64,000 bases of DNA from Telluria beijingensis. Lineage in GTDB: Bacteria; Pseudomonadota; Gammaproteobacteria; Burkholderiales; Burkholderiaceae_D. Shown piece by piece: positions 27,173-36,433 of this stretch. How positions within the stretch are numbered: position 1 is the stretch's first letter; each line of letters begins with the position of its first letter. The translations under genes and the position numbers were made by a program. The stretch spans positions 4,799,277 through 4,863,276 of the forward strand of contig NZ_CP132480.1 in assembly GCF_030770395.1 (NCBI RefSeq), read 5' to 3'. The notes beneath the pieces are model-generated. The model was not told the DNA's origin. It did no database searches and worked only from the letters and a program-made list of their open reading frames with translations.

Positions 27173-28528
27173 TTCTTGCGCTGACAGTGCGAAGCGCAGT
27201 CCCGGATTGGCCTGCTGCGCCACCAGCCGCCACCCGTGCGCACGCGCGACTTCGTGGCAGATCGACAGCCCCAGCCCGGCGCCATGGTCGCGCCGGTGCG
27301 GCCCGCGCCAGAAACGCTCGAACAGCAGCGGCAACTGGGCGGCAGCCACGCCCGGCCCCAGGTCGCGCACCGACAGGCTATCCGCCGTGATTTCCACCGT
27401 GACCGTCGAACCGGCCGGCGCATGCTCGATCGCGTTCTCCAGCAGGTTCTTCAACAGCGTAAACAACGCGCCGCGGTCGGCCCGCCATGCAGGCAGATCG
27501 TCCGGCGCCGACACCGCCAGCGTCACGTTCGCCGCGTCTGCCATGCGCTGCAGGTAGCCGATCGCCTCGTCGACCACCTCGCGCACCTCCACCATGCCAA
27601 AATCGTAGTTGGCCGCCTCGCTGGCCTCGGCCAGCAGCAGCAACTGCTGCACCTGGCGCGTCATGTAGGCGACGTCTTTCAACAGGGCGGCGCGGTCGTC
27701 TTCGCCCTCCACGCCGAGCTCCACCTGGGCCCGGATCATCGCCAGCGGCGTCTTGAGTTCGTGCGCCGCGTTGCCCAGGAATTCCTGCTGCGCGCGAAAA
27801 GCCTGTTCGAGCCGCTCCAGCGCGCGGTTGAAGCTGTCCACCAGCGGCGCGATCTCGGCCGGCACCGCGTCGGTGCGCAGGCGCGCATGCATTGCATGCA
27901 GCGAGATGCCGGCCGCCGACGCCGACACGTCCTGCAGCGGGCGCAGGGTGTAGCGCAGCGTGATCCAGGTCGTCAGGCCGAAGGCCACCAGCAGCACCAG
28001 CGTGAACAGGGCGATGCCGGCGCCCACCAGCGGCATCGCGACCCGGTGCAGCAGGTGCATCATGCGCTGGCTGACGGCCACCTGCAGGCGCCAGTCGCGG
28101 CCGCCGCGCACCAGCGGTTCGCTGGCGCCGAAGAACTGCACGCCGCCGCGCTCGAACTCAAATCGTTCCCGGACCGATTTGCGGTCCGTCGTGCGTGGCA
28201 AAACGTCGTCCGGCCAGAAGCCATGACCCGCCTCGGACCACAGCACCACCCGGCCGGCATCGTCCACCAGCCGGTAGGCGACTTCGCGTCCCAGGCTGTC
28301 GAAGGCCCAGCGCAGCGCATGGTGGTCCTCGTCCCCCAGTTGCGGCCGGCCGTCGCGGTCGAAGTGCACCTTGGTCGCCAGGTCGCCGGCCATGTCGGAC
28401 AGGTCGACTCTAGCCAGCACGCTGGTGCGCAGCGCAAGAAAGGCGACCAGCACCACCAGCATGATGCTGAGCAGGGCGCCGGCGATGAAGGCCATGACGA
28501 CCTTGAGGCGGATGCTATTGAGCCGCAT
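27140..28528 (-). CDS. Sensor histidine kinase of the MipA/RND locus
   Basis: A 462-residue membrane kinase. Two membrane segments (about 6-34 and 163-188) flank a periplasmic sensor of about 125 residues; HAMP follows, then HisKA with His in GNAAHELKTPLAMIR, and HATPase with NLLENAIEHA, D-L-G-P-G-V and GAGLGLSI. The start ATG at 28528 overlaps the regulator gene by 14 bp, so they are translationally coupled. The last ten residues (RRPRAGGDPS) are encoded by the palindromic repeat at 27144-27172, with the stop codon just beyond it. It probably senses an envelope or toxic stress and phosphorylates the neighbouring regulator. Confidence 0.9.
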   Translation of the reverse strand: MRLNSIRLKVVMAFIAGALLSIMLVVLVAFLALRTSVLARVDLSDMAGDLATKVHFDRDGRPQLGDEDHHALRWAFDSLGREVAYRLVDDAGRVVLWSEAGHGFWPDDVLPRTTDRKSVRERFEFERGGVQFFGASEPLVRGGRDWRLQVAVSQRMMHLLHRVAMPLVGAGIALFTLVLLVAFGLTTWITLRYTLRPLQDVSASAAGISLHAMHARLRTDAVPAEIAPLVDSFNRALERLEQAFRAQQEFLGNAAHELKTPLAMIRAQVELGVEGEDDRAALLKDVAYMTRQVQQLLLLAEASEAANYDFGMVEVREVVDEAIGYLQRMADAANVTLAVSAPDDLPAWRADRGALFTLLKNLLENAIEHAPAGSTVTVEITADSLSVRDLGPGVAAAQLPLLFERFWRGPHRRDHGAGLGLSICHEVARAHGWRLVAQQANPGLRFALSAQERRPRAGGDPS

Positions 28529-29201
28529 CGTCTTCGCGCAGCACATAGCCGACGCCCCGCAGGTTGACGATGCGCTGGCGCGAGCCGATCGCCGCCAGCT
28601 TGCGGCGCAGGCGGTGCAGGGCCACGTCGAGCGCGTTCGGCGTCACCGCTTCGTTCAGGCCCCACGCCGCCGCCTCCAGCGCGCCGCGGCGCACAGTGGT
28701 CTCGTGCTTGCGCAGCAGGAGGAGCATGATCTGCATCTCGGCCGGGGCCAGGGTGATGCGCTCGTCGCCGCAGCACAGCAGGTCGGCCTCGGGCAGCAGC
28801 GCCAGGTCGCCGTTGGCGTGTGCCAGCGGCCGGAACTCCACCGGGCGGCGCAGCAGGGCGCGCACCCGCGCCACCATCTCGTCCATCGCGAACGGCTTGG
28901 CGAGATAGTCGTCGGCGCCGGCCTCGAGACCCTGCACGCGGTCGTGCAGCGCTTCGCGCGCCGTCAGCACCAGGCAGGGGATGCCCAGACCAGCGGCGCG
29001 CATCCTGCCCAGCAGCGCCAGGCCGTCGCCGTCGGGCAGGCCGCGGTCGAGGATCAGCGCCTGGTAGGACATCTGCTGCAGCGAAGCCCAGGCGGCGTCG
29101 ATGCGGGTGGCCACGTCGACCGCAATGCCGGCCGCCGCCAGGCCCTTGGCGATCAACAGGGCCAGGCGCTCGTGGTCTTCGATCAGGAGTACGCGGCTCA
29201 T
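28515..29201 (-). CDS. OmpR-family response regulator of the MipA/RND locus
   Basis: A 228-residue regulator. The receiver has LLIEDH at the N-terminus, phospho-acceptor Asp in ALILDRGLPDGDG (about residue 52), Thr in VLTAR and Lys in YLAKPF. The winged helix (about 130-222) ends with the typical N-L-R-G-V-G-Y-V-L. It is the middle gene of a mipA-regulator-kinase operon: its ATG overlaps the mipA stop codon (ATGA) and its end overlaps the kinase start. Likely targets are this operon and the divergent RND pump. Confidence 0.92.
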   Translation of the reverse strand: MSRVLLIEDHERLALLIAKGLAAAGIAVDVATRIDAAWASLQQMSYQALILDRGLPDGDGLALLGRMRAAGLGIPCLVLTAREALHDRVQGLEAGADDYLAKPFAMDEMVARVRALLRRPVEFRPLAHANGDLALLPEADLLCCGDERITLAPAEMQIMLLLLRKHETTVRRGALEAAAWGLNEAVTPNALDVALHRLRRKLAAIGSRQRIVNLRGVGYVLREDDAAQ

Positions 29202-30010
29202 TTGAAGCGGTACAGGTAGCCGAGGAAGACCCGGTTTTCAGTCGACTTGTCCACCAGCGGGCTGTCCTTGATTTCCTTCGCCAGGCGCGTCACCTCGAAG
29301 TCGACGAAGACGGAATGGCGCTGGTCAAACATATAGATCCCGCGCACGCCCACTTCGGCATTCACGCCCGATTCGCCCCGATAGGCAGCACGTCCTGCGC
29401 GCACCTCGTCGGCGCGCACGCCGTAGTAATAGTCGACGTACTTCTTGTCGTGCCAGTTCGCCGCCACGCGCGGCGTGATCATCACGCGCTCGCCGATATG
29501 CCATGTCTTCTCCAGGCCCAGGTTGAAGCGCTTGCCCTTGCTATTGCCCGATGCATCGCCCAGGGCCTCGGCGGTGACGTCGAACCAGTCGCTCTTCCAT
29601 TCGATTCTAGCACCGGCCCAGAAGCCGCTTTTCCTTTCCCGCATGCCGGCCAGGATCGGCGTGTCCTCGATATCGTCGTCGTCGTAGCCGCTGCCGTCGT
29701 AGCGCGCGACCAGGTCGACGTTGATGGTATGCGAGGCCGCCGGTTCCAGACTAAGCAGCTTGAAGCCGAGCTGCGGCCCGATGATCGAGACCCAGCGGTT
29801 CTCGTACTGCACGAAGGGGATCGCCATGTTCTCGCGGTCGATGCCGGCATAGGCCTTGTCCATCGTGATGGCGCCGACGCCCAGCGCCCACGACGATTGG
29901 GGCGGGCCGTCGCCGCCCGGCTGGGCCAGGGCGGGCAGGGACCAGATCATGGTCGCGGCGAGCAGCGACAAGTGCGCCAGGTGGCGTTGCAGGAAGGGTG
30001 GGGTAGGCAT
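29198..30010 (-). CDS. MipA/OmpV-family outer membrane protein
   Basis: A 270-residue precursor with a signal peptide ending LPALAQ. The mature part is beta-strand-rich with alternating aromatic residues and ends in the C-terminal signature Y-L-Y-R-F-K typical of outer membrane barrels; WALGVGAITMDKAYAGIDRE is close to the MipA/OmpV start. Family members are scaffolds for murein enzymes or unspecific pores and are often controlled by a linked two-component system. First gene of the operon; the stop overlaps the regulator start (ATGA). Confidence 0.85.
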   Translation of the reverse strand: MPTPPFLQRHLAHLSLLAATMIWSLPALAQPGGDGPPQSSWALGVGAITMDKAYAGIDRENMAIPFVQYENRWVSIIGPQLGFKLLSLEPAASHTINVDLVARYDGSGYDDDDIEDTPILAGMRERKSGFWAGARIEWKSDWFDVTAEALGDASGNSKGKRFNLGLEKTWHIGERVMITPRVAANWHDKKYVDYYYGVRADEVRAGRAAYRGESGVNAEVGVRGIYMFDQRHSVFVDFEVTRLAKEIKDSPLVDKSTENRVFLGYLYRFK

Positions 30011-30067
30011 GGGGAAGTCTTTCGAGTTGTTGGAAGCGCCATGCTCGGCCCCCTCGTCTTACCCGAC

Positions 30068-30120
30068 ACTTACCGAAGCACCCGGCCCGACGACTTTCGG
30101 ACGACAGCGCTTCGGTAAGT
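30068..30120. promoter_or_regulatory. Perfect 12-bp inverted repeat between mipA operon and RND operon
   Basis: ACTTACCGAAGC (30068-30079) and GCTTCGGTAAGT (30109-30120) are perfect complements 29 bp apart in the 170-bp divergent promoter region. The spacing fits two regulator-binding half-sites or a loop-forming operator as well as a hairpin. The obvious candidate binder is the OmpR-type regulator encoded next door (inference). Confidence 0.55.
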
Positions 30121-30180
30121 ATTCGGAAAGCCAACCGGGCCGATAGTCCGGTGCGTTGCCGACCCCAAGAGGACCCCACC

Positions 30181-31308
30181 ATGAACACATTCCGCAAGCT
30201 GGCGCTTGTCGCCGCGACCGCACTCGCCGGCGCCGCCCTGGTCGCCGCGCTCACTTCCGCCGACGAAGCAACCAGCGTAGTCAGTCACGCCACCCGCGGC
30301 GCCGGCCAGCCGGCGCTGGCCGTGGCCGCGACCACGCTCACCCGGGACACCATCCCGACCCGCATCGCCGCCAGCGGCAATATCCAGCCCTGGCAAGAAG
30401 CCAGCATCGGCGCCGAGGCGAACGGCCTGCGCCTGGTCGAGGTCAGGGTCAATGTCGGCGACCGGGTGCGCCGCGGCCAGCTGCTGGCGCGCTTCGCGGC
30501 CGAGACGGTCGAGGCCGAACTGGCGCAGGCGCGCGCCGCGCTGGGCGAGGCCGAAGTCTTGCTGGCCGAGGCGGCGGGCAAGGCGCGCCGCGCGCGGCGG
30601 CTGGCCGAGAGCGGCGCCATGGCGCTGCAGGAGATCGAACAGCAGGTCAGCGCGGAGCACGCGGCCGCGGCGCGGGTCGAGGCGGCGCGCGCGGTGCTCG
30701 CGACCCAGGCCCTGCGCCTGGCCCAGACCCGCATCGTGGCGCCCGACGACGGCATCGTGTCGCTGCGCGCGGCCACGGTCGGCGCGGTGGCGCCGGCCGG
30801 CCAGGAACTGTTTCGACTGATCCGCGGCGGGCGCCTCGAATGGCGCGCCGAAGTGGCCGGGCGCGACCTCGACCTGTTGCGCCCCGGGCAGGTGGTGAAC
30901 GTCACGCTGGCGGGCGGCCAGATGGTCGGCGGCCGGCTGCGCATGCTGGCGCCGGCGATCGACCTGCAGACCCGCAACGGCCTCGCCTACGTCGACCTGG
31001 CGCCGCATCCGGGCGCGCGCGCCGGCATGTTCGTGCGCGGCGAATTCGACCTCGGCGAGAGCGCGGCCGAGACCCTGCCGCAAAGCGCGACCCTGCTGCG
31101 CGAAGGGTTCAGCTATGTGATGCGGATCGGACGTGACTCGCGCGTGGTGCAGACCCGGGTGGCGCTTGGCCGGCGCAGCGGCGACCGGATCGAGATCCTG
31201 GACGGACTGTCCATCCAGGACCGGGTCGTGGCCGCCGGCGTGGCCTTCCTGGGCGACGGCGACCTGGTGCGCGTGACCCCCGATGCCGGCCAGCAGGCGC
31301 GCCGATGA
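30181..31308 (+). CDS. RND efflux periplasmic adaptor (HlyD/AcrA family)
   Basis: A 375-residue membrane fusion protein with an N-terminal signal or anchor (about 5-25). It has a barrel-sandwich hybrid domain split by an alpha-helical hairpin rich in Ala/Glu/Arg (about 110-175), a beta-barrel, and a membrane-proximal domain near the C-terminus. ASGNIQPWQEASIGAEANG and VNVGDRVRRGQLLAR are typical lipoyl-like motifs. The ATG at 30181 follows AGAGG. It bridges the inner-membrane pump to an outer-membrane channel. Its stop overlaps the pump start (ATGA). No TolC-type gene follows, so a channel encoded elsewhere must serve. Confidence 0.9.
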   Translation: MNTFRKLALVAATALAGAALVAALTSADEATSVVSHATRGAGQPALAVAATTLTRDTIPTRIAASGNIQPWQEASIGAEANGLRLVEVRVNVGDRVRRGQLLARFAAETVEAELAQARAALGEAEVLLAEAAGKARRARRLAESGAMALQEIEQQVSAEHAAAARVEAARAVLATQALRLAQTRIVAPDDGIVSLRAATVGAVAPAGQELFRLIRGGRLEWRAEVAGRDLDLLRPGQVVNVTLAGGQMVGGRLRMLAPAIDLQTRNGLAYVDLAPHPGARAGMFVRGEFDLGESAAETLPQSATLLREGFSYVMRIGRDSRVVQTRVALGRRSGDRIEILDGLSIQDRVVAAGVAFLGDGDLVRVTPDAGQQARR

Positions 31309-34300
31309 CACTGAATCTCTCCACCTGGTCGATCCACAACCCGGTCCCCGTCATCCTGCTGTTCGTCCTGCTCACCTTCGCCGGCCTGATGGCCTTCGCC
31401 GGCATGAAGGTGCAGAACTTCCCCGACATCGACCTGCCCACCGTCACCGTGGCGGCGTCCTGGCCCGGCGCCTCGCCGGTCCAGGTGGAAACCGAGGTGG
31501 CGCGCCGCATCGAGAACGCGCTGGCCACGGTGCAGGGCGTCAAGCATATCCGCAGCCATGTGAGCGATGGCCAGGCGAGCATCACGGTCGAATTCGTGCT
31601 CGACAAGCCGGTGCAACTGGCCGTGGACGACGTGCGCGACGCCGTCGCGCGCGTGCGCGGCGACCTGCCGCCCGAGCTGCGCGATCCCGTGATCCGCAAG
31701 GCCGAACTGGCGGGCGGCCCGATCCTCACCTATGCGATCGCCTCGACCCGCATGGACCTGGAAGGCCTGTCCTGGTTCGTCGACGACACGGTCACCCGCG
31801 CCCTGCTGGCGGTGCCCGGCGTGGGCAGCGTCGCGCGCGTGGGCGGCGCCAGCCGCGAAGTGCGGGTCGAACTCGATCCCGGCCGCCTGCTGGCGCTGCG
31901 CACCACGGCGGCCGACATCTCGCGCCAGTTGCGCGCGGTGCAGCAGGAAGCGTCCGGCGGACGCACCGGCTTCGGCGGCGCCGAGCAATCGGTGCGCACC
32001 ATCGCCACGGTGCGGACGGCGGCCCAGATCGGCGCCATCGAACTGGCGCTGGCCGACGGCCGCCGCATCCGGCTCGATGACGTGGCCAGCGTCAGCGATA
32101 CCGTGGCCGAGCCGCGCGCGGCCGCCTTCCTCGATGGCGCGCCCAGCGTCGGCTTCGAGATCGTGCGCGCCCGCGGCGCCGGCGAACTCGAGGTGGCAGC
32201 TGGCGTGCGCGCGGCGCTCGACGGCTTGCGCGAGCGCCACCCGGGCGTGAAAATCACCGAGGCCTTCAGCCTGATCGACCAGGTGGAGGAAAGCTATGCC
32301 AGCTCGCTGCGCATGCTGGTCGAGGGCGCCCTGCTGGCGGTGCTGGTGGTGTTCGCCTTCCTGCGCGACTGGCGCGCCACCGCGGTAGCGGCAGTGGCGC
32401 TGCCGCTGTCGGTGATCCCCACCTTCGCCCTGATGCAGGCGATGGGCTTCACGCTCAATATCGTCACCCTGCTGTCCTTGTCGCTGGTGGTCGGGGTGCT
32501 GGTCGACGACGCCATCGTCGAGGTCGAGAACATCGAGCGCCACCTATCGATGGGCAAGCCGCCGCTGCAGGCGGCGATCGACGCCTCGCGCGAGATCGGC
32601 CTGGCGGTGGTGGCCACCACCTTCACCCTGATCGCGGTGTTTTTGCCGACCGCCTTCATGGGCGGCACCGCGGGCAAATTCTTCGTGCAGTTCGGCTGGA
32701 CCGCGGCCGGCGCCGTGTTCTTTTCGCTGGTGGTGGCGCGCCTGCTGACGCCGATGATGGCGGCCCGGCTGCTGCGCGCGCCGGCATCCACGGCCCGGCG
32801 CGAGCCGGCCTGGATGCCGCGCTACCTGGCCTGGGCCGGCTGGTGCCTGCGCCACCGCCGCGCGACGCTGGGCGGCGTGGCGGCCCTGGTGGCGGCCGGC
32901 ATCGGCCTGGCGGCCATCCTGCCGGCCACCTTCATCCCGGCCGACGACGACGCCCAGACCCAGGTGACCCTGACCATGCCGCCGGGGACCGAGCTGGGGG
33001 CGACGGTCGCGATGGCCGAACGGGCGCGCCTGGCCCTGGCGCAGCATCGCCACCTGCGCCAGGTCTATGCGGCGATCGGCGGCGGCAGCAGCGGCGATGG
33101 CGGGCCATCGGATGCGTCGGCCGCGGCCATGGCCGACGTGCGCACGGCGCGGCTGACACTGACCCTGACGCCGCGCCCGATGCGCGATGGCCTGCGCAAG
33201 CAGCAGATCGAGCGCGAGCTGCGCGCGCTGCTGGCCGACCTGCCCGGGGTGCGGGTCCAGGTCGGCGCCGGCGGGTCCGAGGTGTACACGCTGGTGCTGT
33301 CGGGCGAGGACGGGGCCGCCTTGGCGCGCCATGCGCCGCTGGTCGAGCGCGACCTGCGCACGCTGGATGGCATCGGCGCGGTCGTGTCCAGCGTCAGCCT
33401 GCTGCGGCCCGAACTGGTGGTGACGCCCGATTTCGCGCGCGCCGCCGACCTCGGCGTGACATCGAACGGCATCGCCGAGACGCTGCGCATCGCCACCGTC
33501 GGCGACTACCAGGAACACCTGGCGAAGCTGAACCTGGAACAGCGCCAGGTGCCGGTGCTGGTGCGCCTGGGCGAGGCCGCGCGCGCCGACCTGGACACGC
33601 TCAAGCGCCTGCCGGTGCCGGGCGCGCGCGGGCCGGTGGCGCTGGAACACGTCGCCACGCTCGAGCATGGGAGCGGGCCGGTGGAGATCGCGCGCCTGGA
33701 CCGCCGGCGCCATATCGGCTTCGACATCCAGCTCGACGGCCTGGCCATGGGCGACGTCGAGCAGGCGCTGCTGGTGCTGCCCAGCCTGCGCCAGCTGCCG
33801 CCCGGGATCGAGCGTACCGCGGCGGGCGACGCCGAAGAAATGGGCGAACTGGCGATCGGCTTCGGCCTGGCCATGCTGACCGGCGTGCTGTGCATCTACA
33901 TGGTGCTGGTATTGCTGCTGCGCGGCTTCATGCAGCCGCTGACCATCCTGGCCGCGCTGGCGCTGTCGGTGCCGGGCGCCTTCCTGGCGCTCTACGTGAC
34001 CGGCGCGGCGCTGTCGATGCCATCGATGATCGGCCTGGTCATGCTGATGGGGATCGCCACCAAGAATTCGATCCTGCTGGTCGACTACATCGTCATCGCA
34101 CGCGAGGAATATGGGCTGGGGCGGAGTGAGGCCATCCTCGACGCCTGCCGCAAGCGCGCGCGGCCGATCGTCATGACCACCATCGCGATGGGCGCCGGCA
34201 TGCTGCCGGTGGCGCTGGGCTGGCTGGGCGACCCGAGTTTCCGGGCGCCGATGGCGATCGTCGTGATCGGCGGGCTGCTGACGTCGACCTTTCTCAGCCT

Positions 34301-34385
34301 GCTGGTGATCCCGGTTGTGTACAGTGTCGTGGACGACCTGGTACGGAGTGTGACACGCGCAACAGTCCAGGGTTGCATTGCTTGA
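31305..34385 (+). CDS. RND efflux pump inner-membrane subunit (AcrB/MdtB-like)
   Basis: A 1026-residue, 12-TM proton-driven transporter of normal family length. The first membrane helix starts at about residue 12 (NPVPVILLFVLLTFAGLMAF) and a large periplasmic loop follows. The proton-relay Asp-Asp pair is visible in GVLVDDAIVEVEN (about 405). A second large loop precedes TM7-12, with MIGLVMLMGIATKNSILLVDY near 910. The motifs fit the HAE/MdtB-type drug exporters rather than heavy-metal CzcA pumps. It is translationally coupled to the adaptor. Divergent placement next to a MipA two-component operon suggests control by that regulator. Confidence 0.93.
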   Translation: MTLNLSTWSIHNPVPVILLFVLLTFAGLMAFAGMKVQNFPDIDLPTVTVAASWPGASPVQVETEVARRIENALATVQGVKHIRSHVSDGQASITVEFVLDKPVQLAVDDVRDAVARVRGDLPPELRDPVIRKAELAGGPILTYAIASTRMDLEGLSWFVDDTVTRALLAVPGVGSVARVGGASREVRVELDPGRLLALRTTAADISRQLRAVQQEASGGRTGFGGAEQSVRTIATVRTAAQIGAIELALADGRRIRLDDVASVSDTVAEPRAAAFLDGAPSVGFEIVRARGAGELEVAAGVRAALDGLRERHPGVKITEAFSLIDQVEESYASSLRMLVEGALLAVLVVFAFLRDWRATAVAAVALPLSVIPTFALMQAMGFTLNIVTLLSLSLVVGVLVDDAIVEVENIERHLSMGKPPLQAAIDASREIGLAVVATTFTLIAVFLPTAFMGGTAGKFFVQFGWTAAGAVFFSLVVARLLTPMMAARLLRAPASTARREPAWMPRYLAWAGWCLRHRRATLGGVAALVAAGIGLAAILPATFIPADDDAQTQVTLTMPPGTELGATVAMAERARLALAQHRHLRQVYAAIGGGSSGDGGPSDASAAAMADVRTARLTLTLTPRPMRDGLRKQQIERELRALLADLPGVRVQVGAGGSEVYTLVLSGEDGAALARHAPLVERDLRTLDGIGAVVSSVSLLRPELVVTPDFARAADLGVTSNGIAETLRIATVGDYQEHLAKLNLEQRQVPVLVRLGEAARADLDTLKRLPVPGARGPVALEHVATLEHGSGPVEIARLDRRRHIGFDIQLDGLAMGDVEQALLVLPSLRQLPPGIERTAAGDAEEMGELAIGFGLAMLTGVLCIYMVLVLLLRGFMQPLTILAALALSVPGAFLALYVTGAALSMPSMIGLVMLMGIATKNSILLVDYIVIAREEYGLGRSEAILDACRKRARPIVMTTIAMGAGMLPVALGWLGDPSFRAPMAIVVIGGLLTSTFLSLLVIPVVYSVVDDLVRSVTRATVQGCIA

Positions 34386-34411
34386 TACTTATAAAATTTA
34401 CATGCGATAAT
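34382..34411 (+). promoter_or_regulatory. Sigma-70-type promoter of the acyltransferase gene
   Basis: TTGATA (34382-34387) and GATAAT (34406-34411) with an 18-bp spacer, in an AT-rich strip. The -35 box overlaps the stop codon of the RND pump gene. Confidence 0.6.
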
Positions 34412-34427
34412 ATTTCTATATGGCTAT

Positions 34428-34449
34428 CTTGCTGTTGATAAACAGCAAG
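34428..34449 (+). promoter_or_regulatory. Hairpin in the acyltransferase leader
   Basis: CTTGCTGTT, loop GATA, AACAGCAAG: a perfect 9-bp stem between the predicted promoter and the ribosome binding site AAGGA (34458-34462). There is no T-run, so an operator or RNA control element is likelier than a terminator. Confidence 0.45.
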
Positions 34450-34468
34450 CTCCTCATAAGGAATTCTC

Positions 34469-36433
34469 TTGCATACCGAACGCCAGGCCATCGCCGCCGC
34501 CCAACACTTACCCTACCGAGCAGACATCGACGGCATGCGCGGCATCGCGGTCCTGATCGTCGTCCTGTTCCATGCCTTCCCCAAGGCGCTCTCCGGCGGC
34601 TTCGTCGGTGTCGATATCTTCTTCGTGATCTCGGGTTACCTGATCTCGACCATCCTGATGAAGGAGTTCGGGAGCCAGTCGTTCACCTATGCGAATTTCT
34701 ACGCGCGCCGCGCCCGGCGCATCTTCCCGGCCCTGATCCTGGTGCTGGCGGCGACGCTGGCCTTCGGCTGGATCGCGATGTTCCCGGACGAACTGAAGCT
34801 GCTCGGCAAGCACGTGGTCGGCGGCGCCGCCTTCGTCTCGAACGTCTTCCTGTGGTTCGAGGTCGGTTACTTCGACACCGCGGCCGAGACCAAGCCGCTG
34901 CTGCACCTCTGGTCGCTGGGGATCGAAGAGCAGTTCTATATTGTCTGGCCGATCCTGCTGGCCCTGGCATATCGCTTTCGCGCCAGGGTGTTCTGGCTGA
35001 CCCTGGGCCTGCTGGTGGTGTCGTTCGGCGTCAACGTCGGCGGCATCGCGCAATTCCCGAGCGCGACTTTCTATTCGATCGCCAGCCGCGCATGGGAACT
35101 GGCCATCGGCGCGCTGCTGGCCTGCCTGAGCCTGGGCCACGGCCCGGCCGCCCTGGTGGCCGCGGTCGATGGCAACGGCGTGGCGCGGCGCAATGCGCTG
35201 TCGGTGCTCGGTCTCGCCCTCATCGTCGCCGCCTGCCTGCTGGTGCGCGGCGGACAAGGCTTCCCCGGCTGGTGGGCCTTGCTGCCGACCCTGGGCGCGG
35301 CAGCCCTGATCGCCGCCGGCCCGCAGGCCTGGGTGAACCGGGTCATCCTGTCGAACCGCCTGCTGGTCTGGGTGGGCCTGATCAGTTATCCGCTCTACCT
35401 GTGGCACTGGCCGCTGTTGTCCTTCGCCCAGGTCGTCGAGTCGGGCGTGCCGGCTTTGCGGATCCGTGTCGCGGCGGTCGTGGCGGCGGTGGTGCTGGCC
35501 TGGCTGACCTACCGGCTGGTCGAGCAGCCGATCCGCCGCCAGCGTCGTCACGGCGGGGCGGTTGCGGTCGTGCTGGCGCTGCTGGTGGTGGCGCTGGGCG
35601 GCTTCGGCGGCTGGGTCTACCAGAAAGACGGCCTGCCGCAGCGGACCAGCATCGTCGAGAATGCGAATGCCCAGAAGTCGCTGATCCTGGTGGAAGACCG
35701 CGAGAACGCCGCCGCCTGCAAGAAGGAGTATGGTTTCGAGACGATCTATGAATACTGCCTGAAGGCGAAGATCGGCCAGCCGCCGACGGTGGCCCTGATC
35801 GGGGACAGCCACGCCTACCACGTGGTCGCCGGCCTGACGAAATACTACACGGCACGCGGCGAGAACCTGGTGTATTTCGGCACCGCGATCCCGCTGATCG
35901 GCGCGCCGGCATCGACGACCGACTATTACCAGCAGGCGACGCCGAAGATGCTGGAGCTGGCGCTCACGACCGACAGCATCAGGAAGGTGATCATCTCCAC
36001 GATCCTGAAACACGAGACCGACTCGGACCACGGCCGGCTGCTGGTCCAGCAGTTCCGCACGACGATCAAGGCCTTCCTGGATGCGGGCAAGGAAGTCATG
36101 TACCTGTACGACGTGCCGACCCTCGACTTCGACCCGCGCGCCTGCATCCGCCGCGCCGGCGTGGCCAGCTCGACGACCAACCGTGACTGCACCATGGATG
36201 TCGAGGACTACAACAAGGCGGTCAGCGCGCACAACGCGGTCGTGGCGTCGGTGCTGAAGGAGTTCCCGGGCGTGACCACCTTCGCGCCGGCCAGGTATAT
36301 GTGCGACGACGAGCACTGCAAGGGCATGATCGATCGCGCGCTGATGTACCGCGATAACAATCACCTGAGCTATGAAGGCGACCTGTATGTCGGCGCGAAG
36401 TTTGCCGAGGAACAGGCGGCCGCGGGGCGTTAG
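34469..36433 (+). CDS. OafA-type acyltransferase with C-terminal SGNH domain
   Basis: A 654-residue membrane O-acyltransferase. Residues 15-370 hold the Acyltransferase_3 domain: RADIDGMRGIAVLIVVLFHA with the catalytic His, GGFVGVDIFFVISGYLI, the R-R-A-R-R-I-F-P motif and about ten membrane segments. The periplasmic C-terminal half (about 400-650) is an SGNH hydrolase-like domain: LIGDSHAYH carries the Ser, and D-N-N-H-L near residue 632 carries the Asp/His pair. Such two-domain proteins acetylate O-antigen or exopolysaccharide sugars. The start is TTG with AAGGA 6 bp upstream. It ends with a 4-bp overlap with the convergent LOV kinase gene. Confidence 0.9.
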   Translation: MHTERQAIAAAQHLPYRADIDGMRGIAVLIVVLFHAFPKALSGGFVGVDIFFVISGYLISTILMKEFGSQSFTYANFYARRARRIFPALILVLAATLAFGWIAMFPDELKLLGKHVVGGAAFVSNVFLWFEVGYFDTAAETKPLLHLWSLGIEEQFYIVWPILLALAYRFRARVFWLTLGLLVVSFGVNVGGIAQFPSATFYSIASRAWELAIGALLACLSLGHGPAALVAAVDGNGVARRNALSVLGLALIVAACLLVRGGQGFPGWWALLPTLGAAALIAAGPQAWVNRVILSNRLLVWVGLISYPLYLWHWPLLSFAQVVESGVPALRIRVAAVVAAVVLAWLTYRLVEQPIRRQRRHGGAVAVVLALLVVALGGFGGWVYQKDGLPQRTSIVENANAQKSLILVEDRENAAACKKEYGFETIYEYCLKAKIGQPPTVALIGDSHAYHVVAGLTKYYTARGENLVYFGTAIPLIGAPASTTDYYQQATPKMLELALTTDSIRKVIISTILKHETDSDHGRLLVQQFRTTIKAFLDAGKEVMYLYDVPTLDFDPRACIRRAGVASSTTNRDCTMDVEDYNKAVSAHNAVVASVLKEFPGVTTFAPARYMCDDEHCKGMIDRALMYRDNNHLSYEGDLYVGAKFAEEQAAAGR

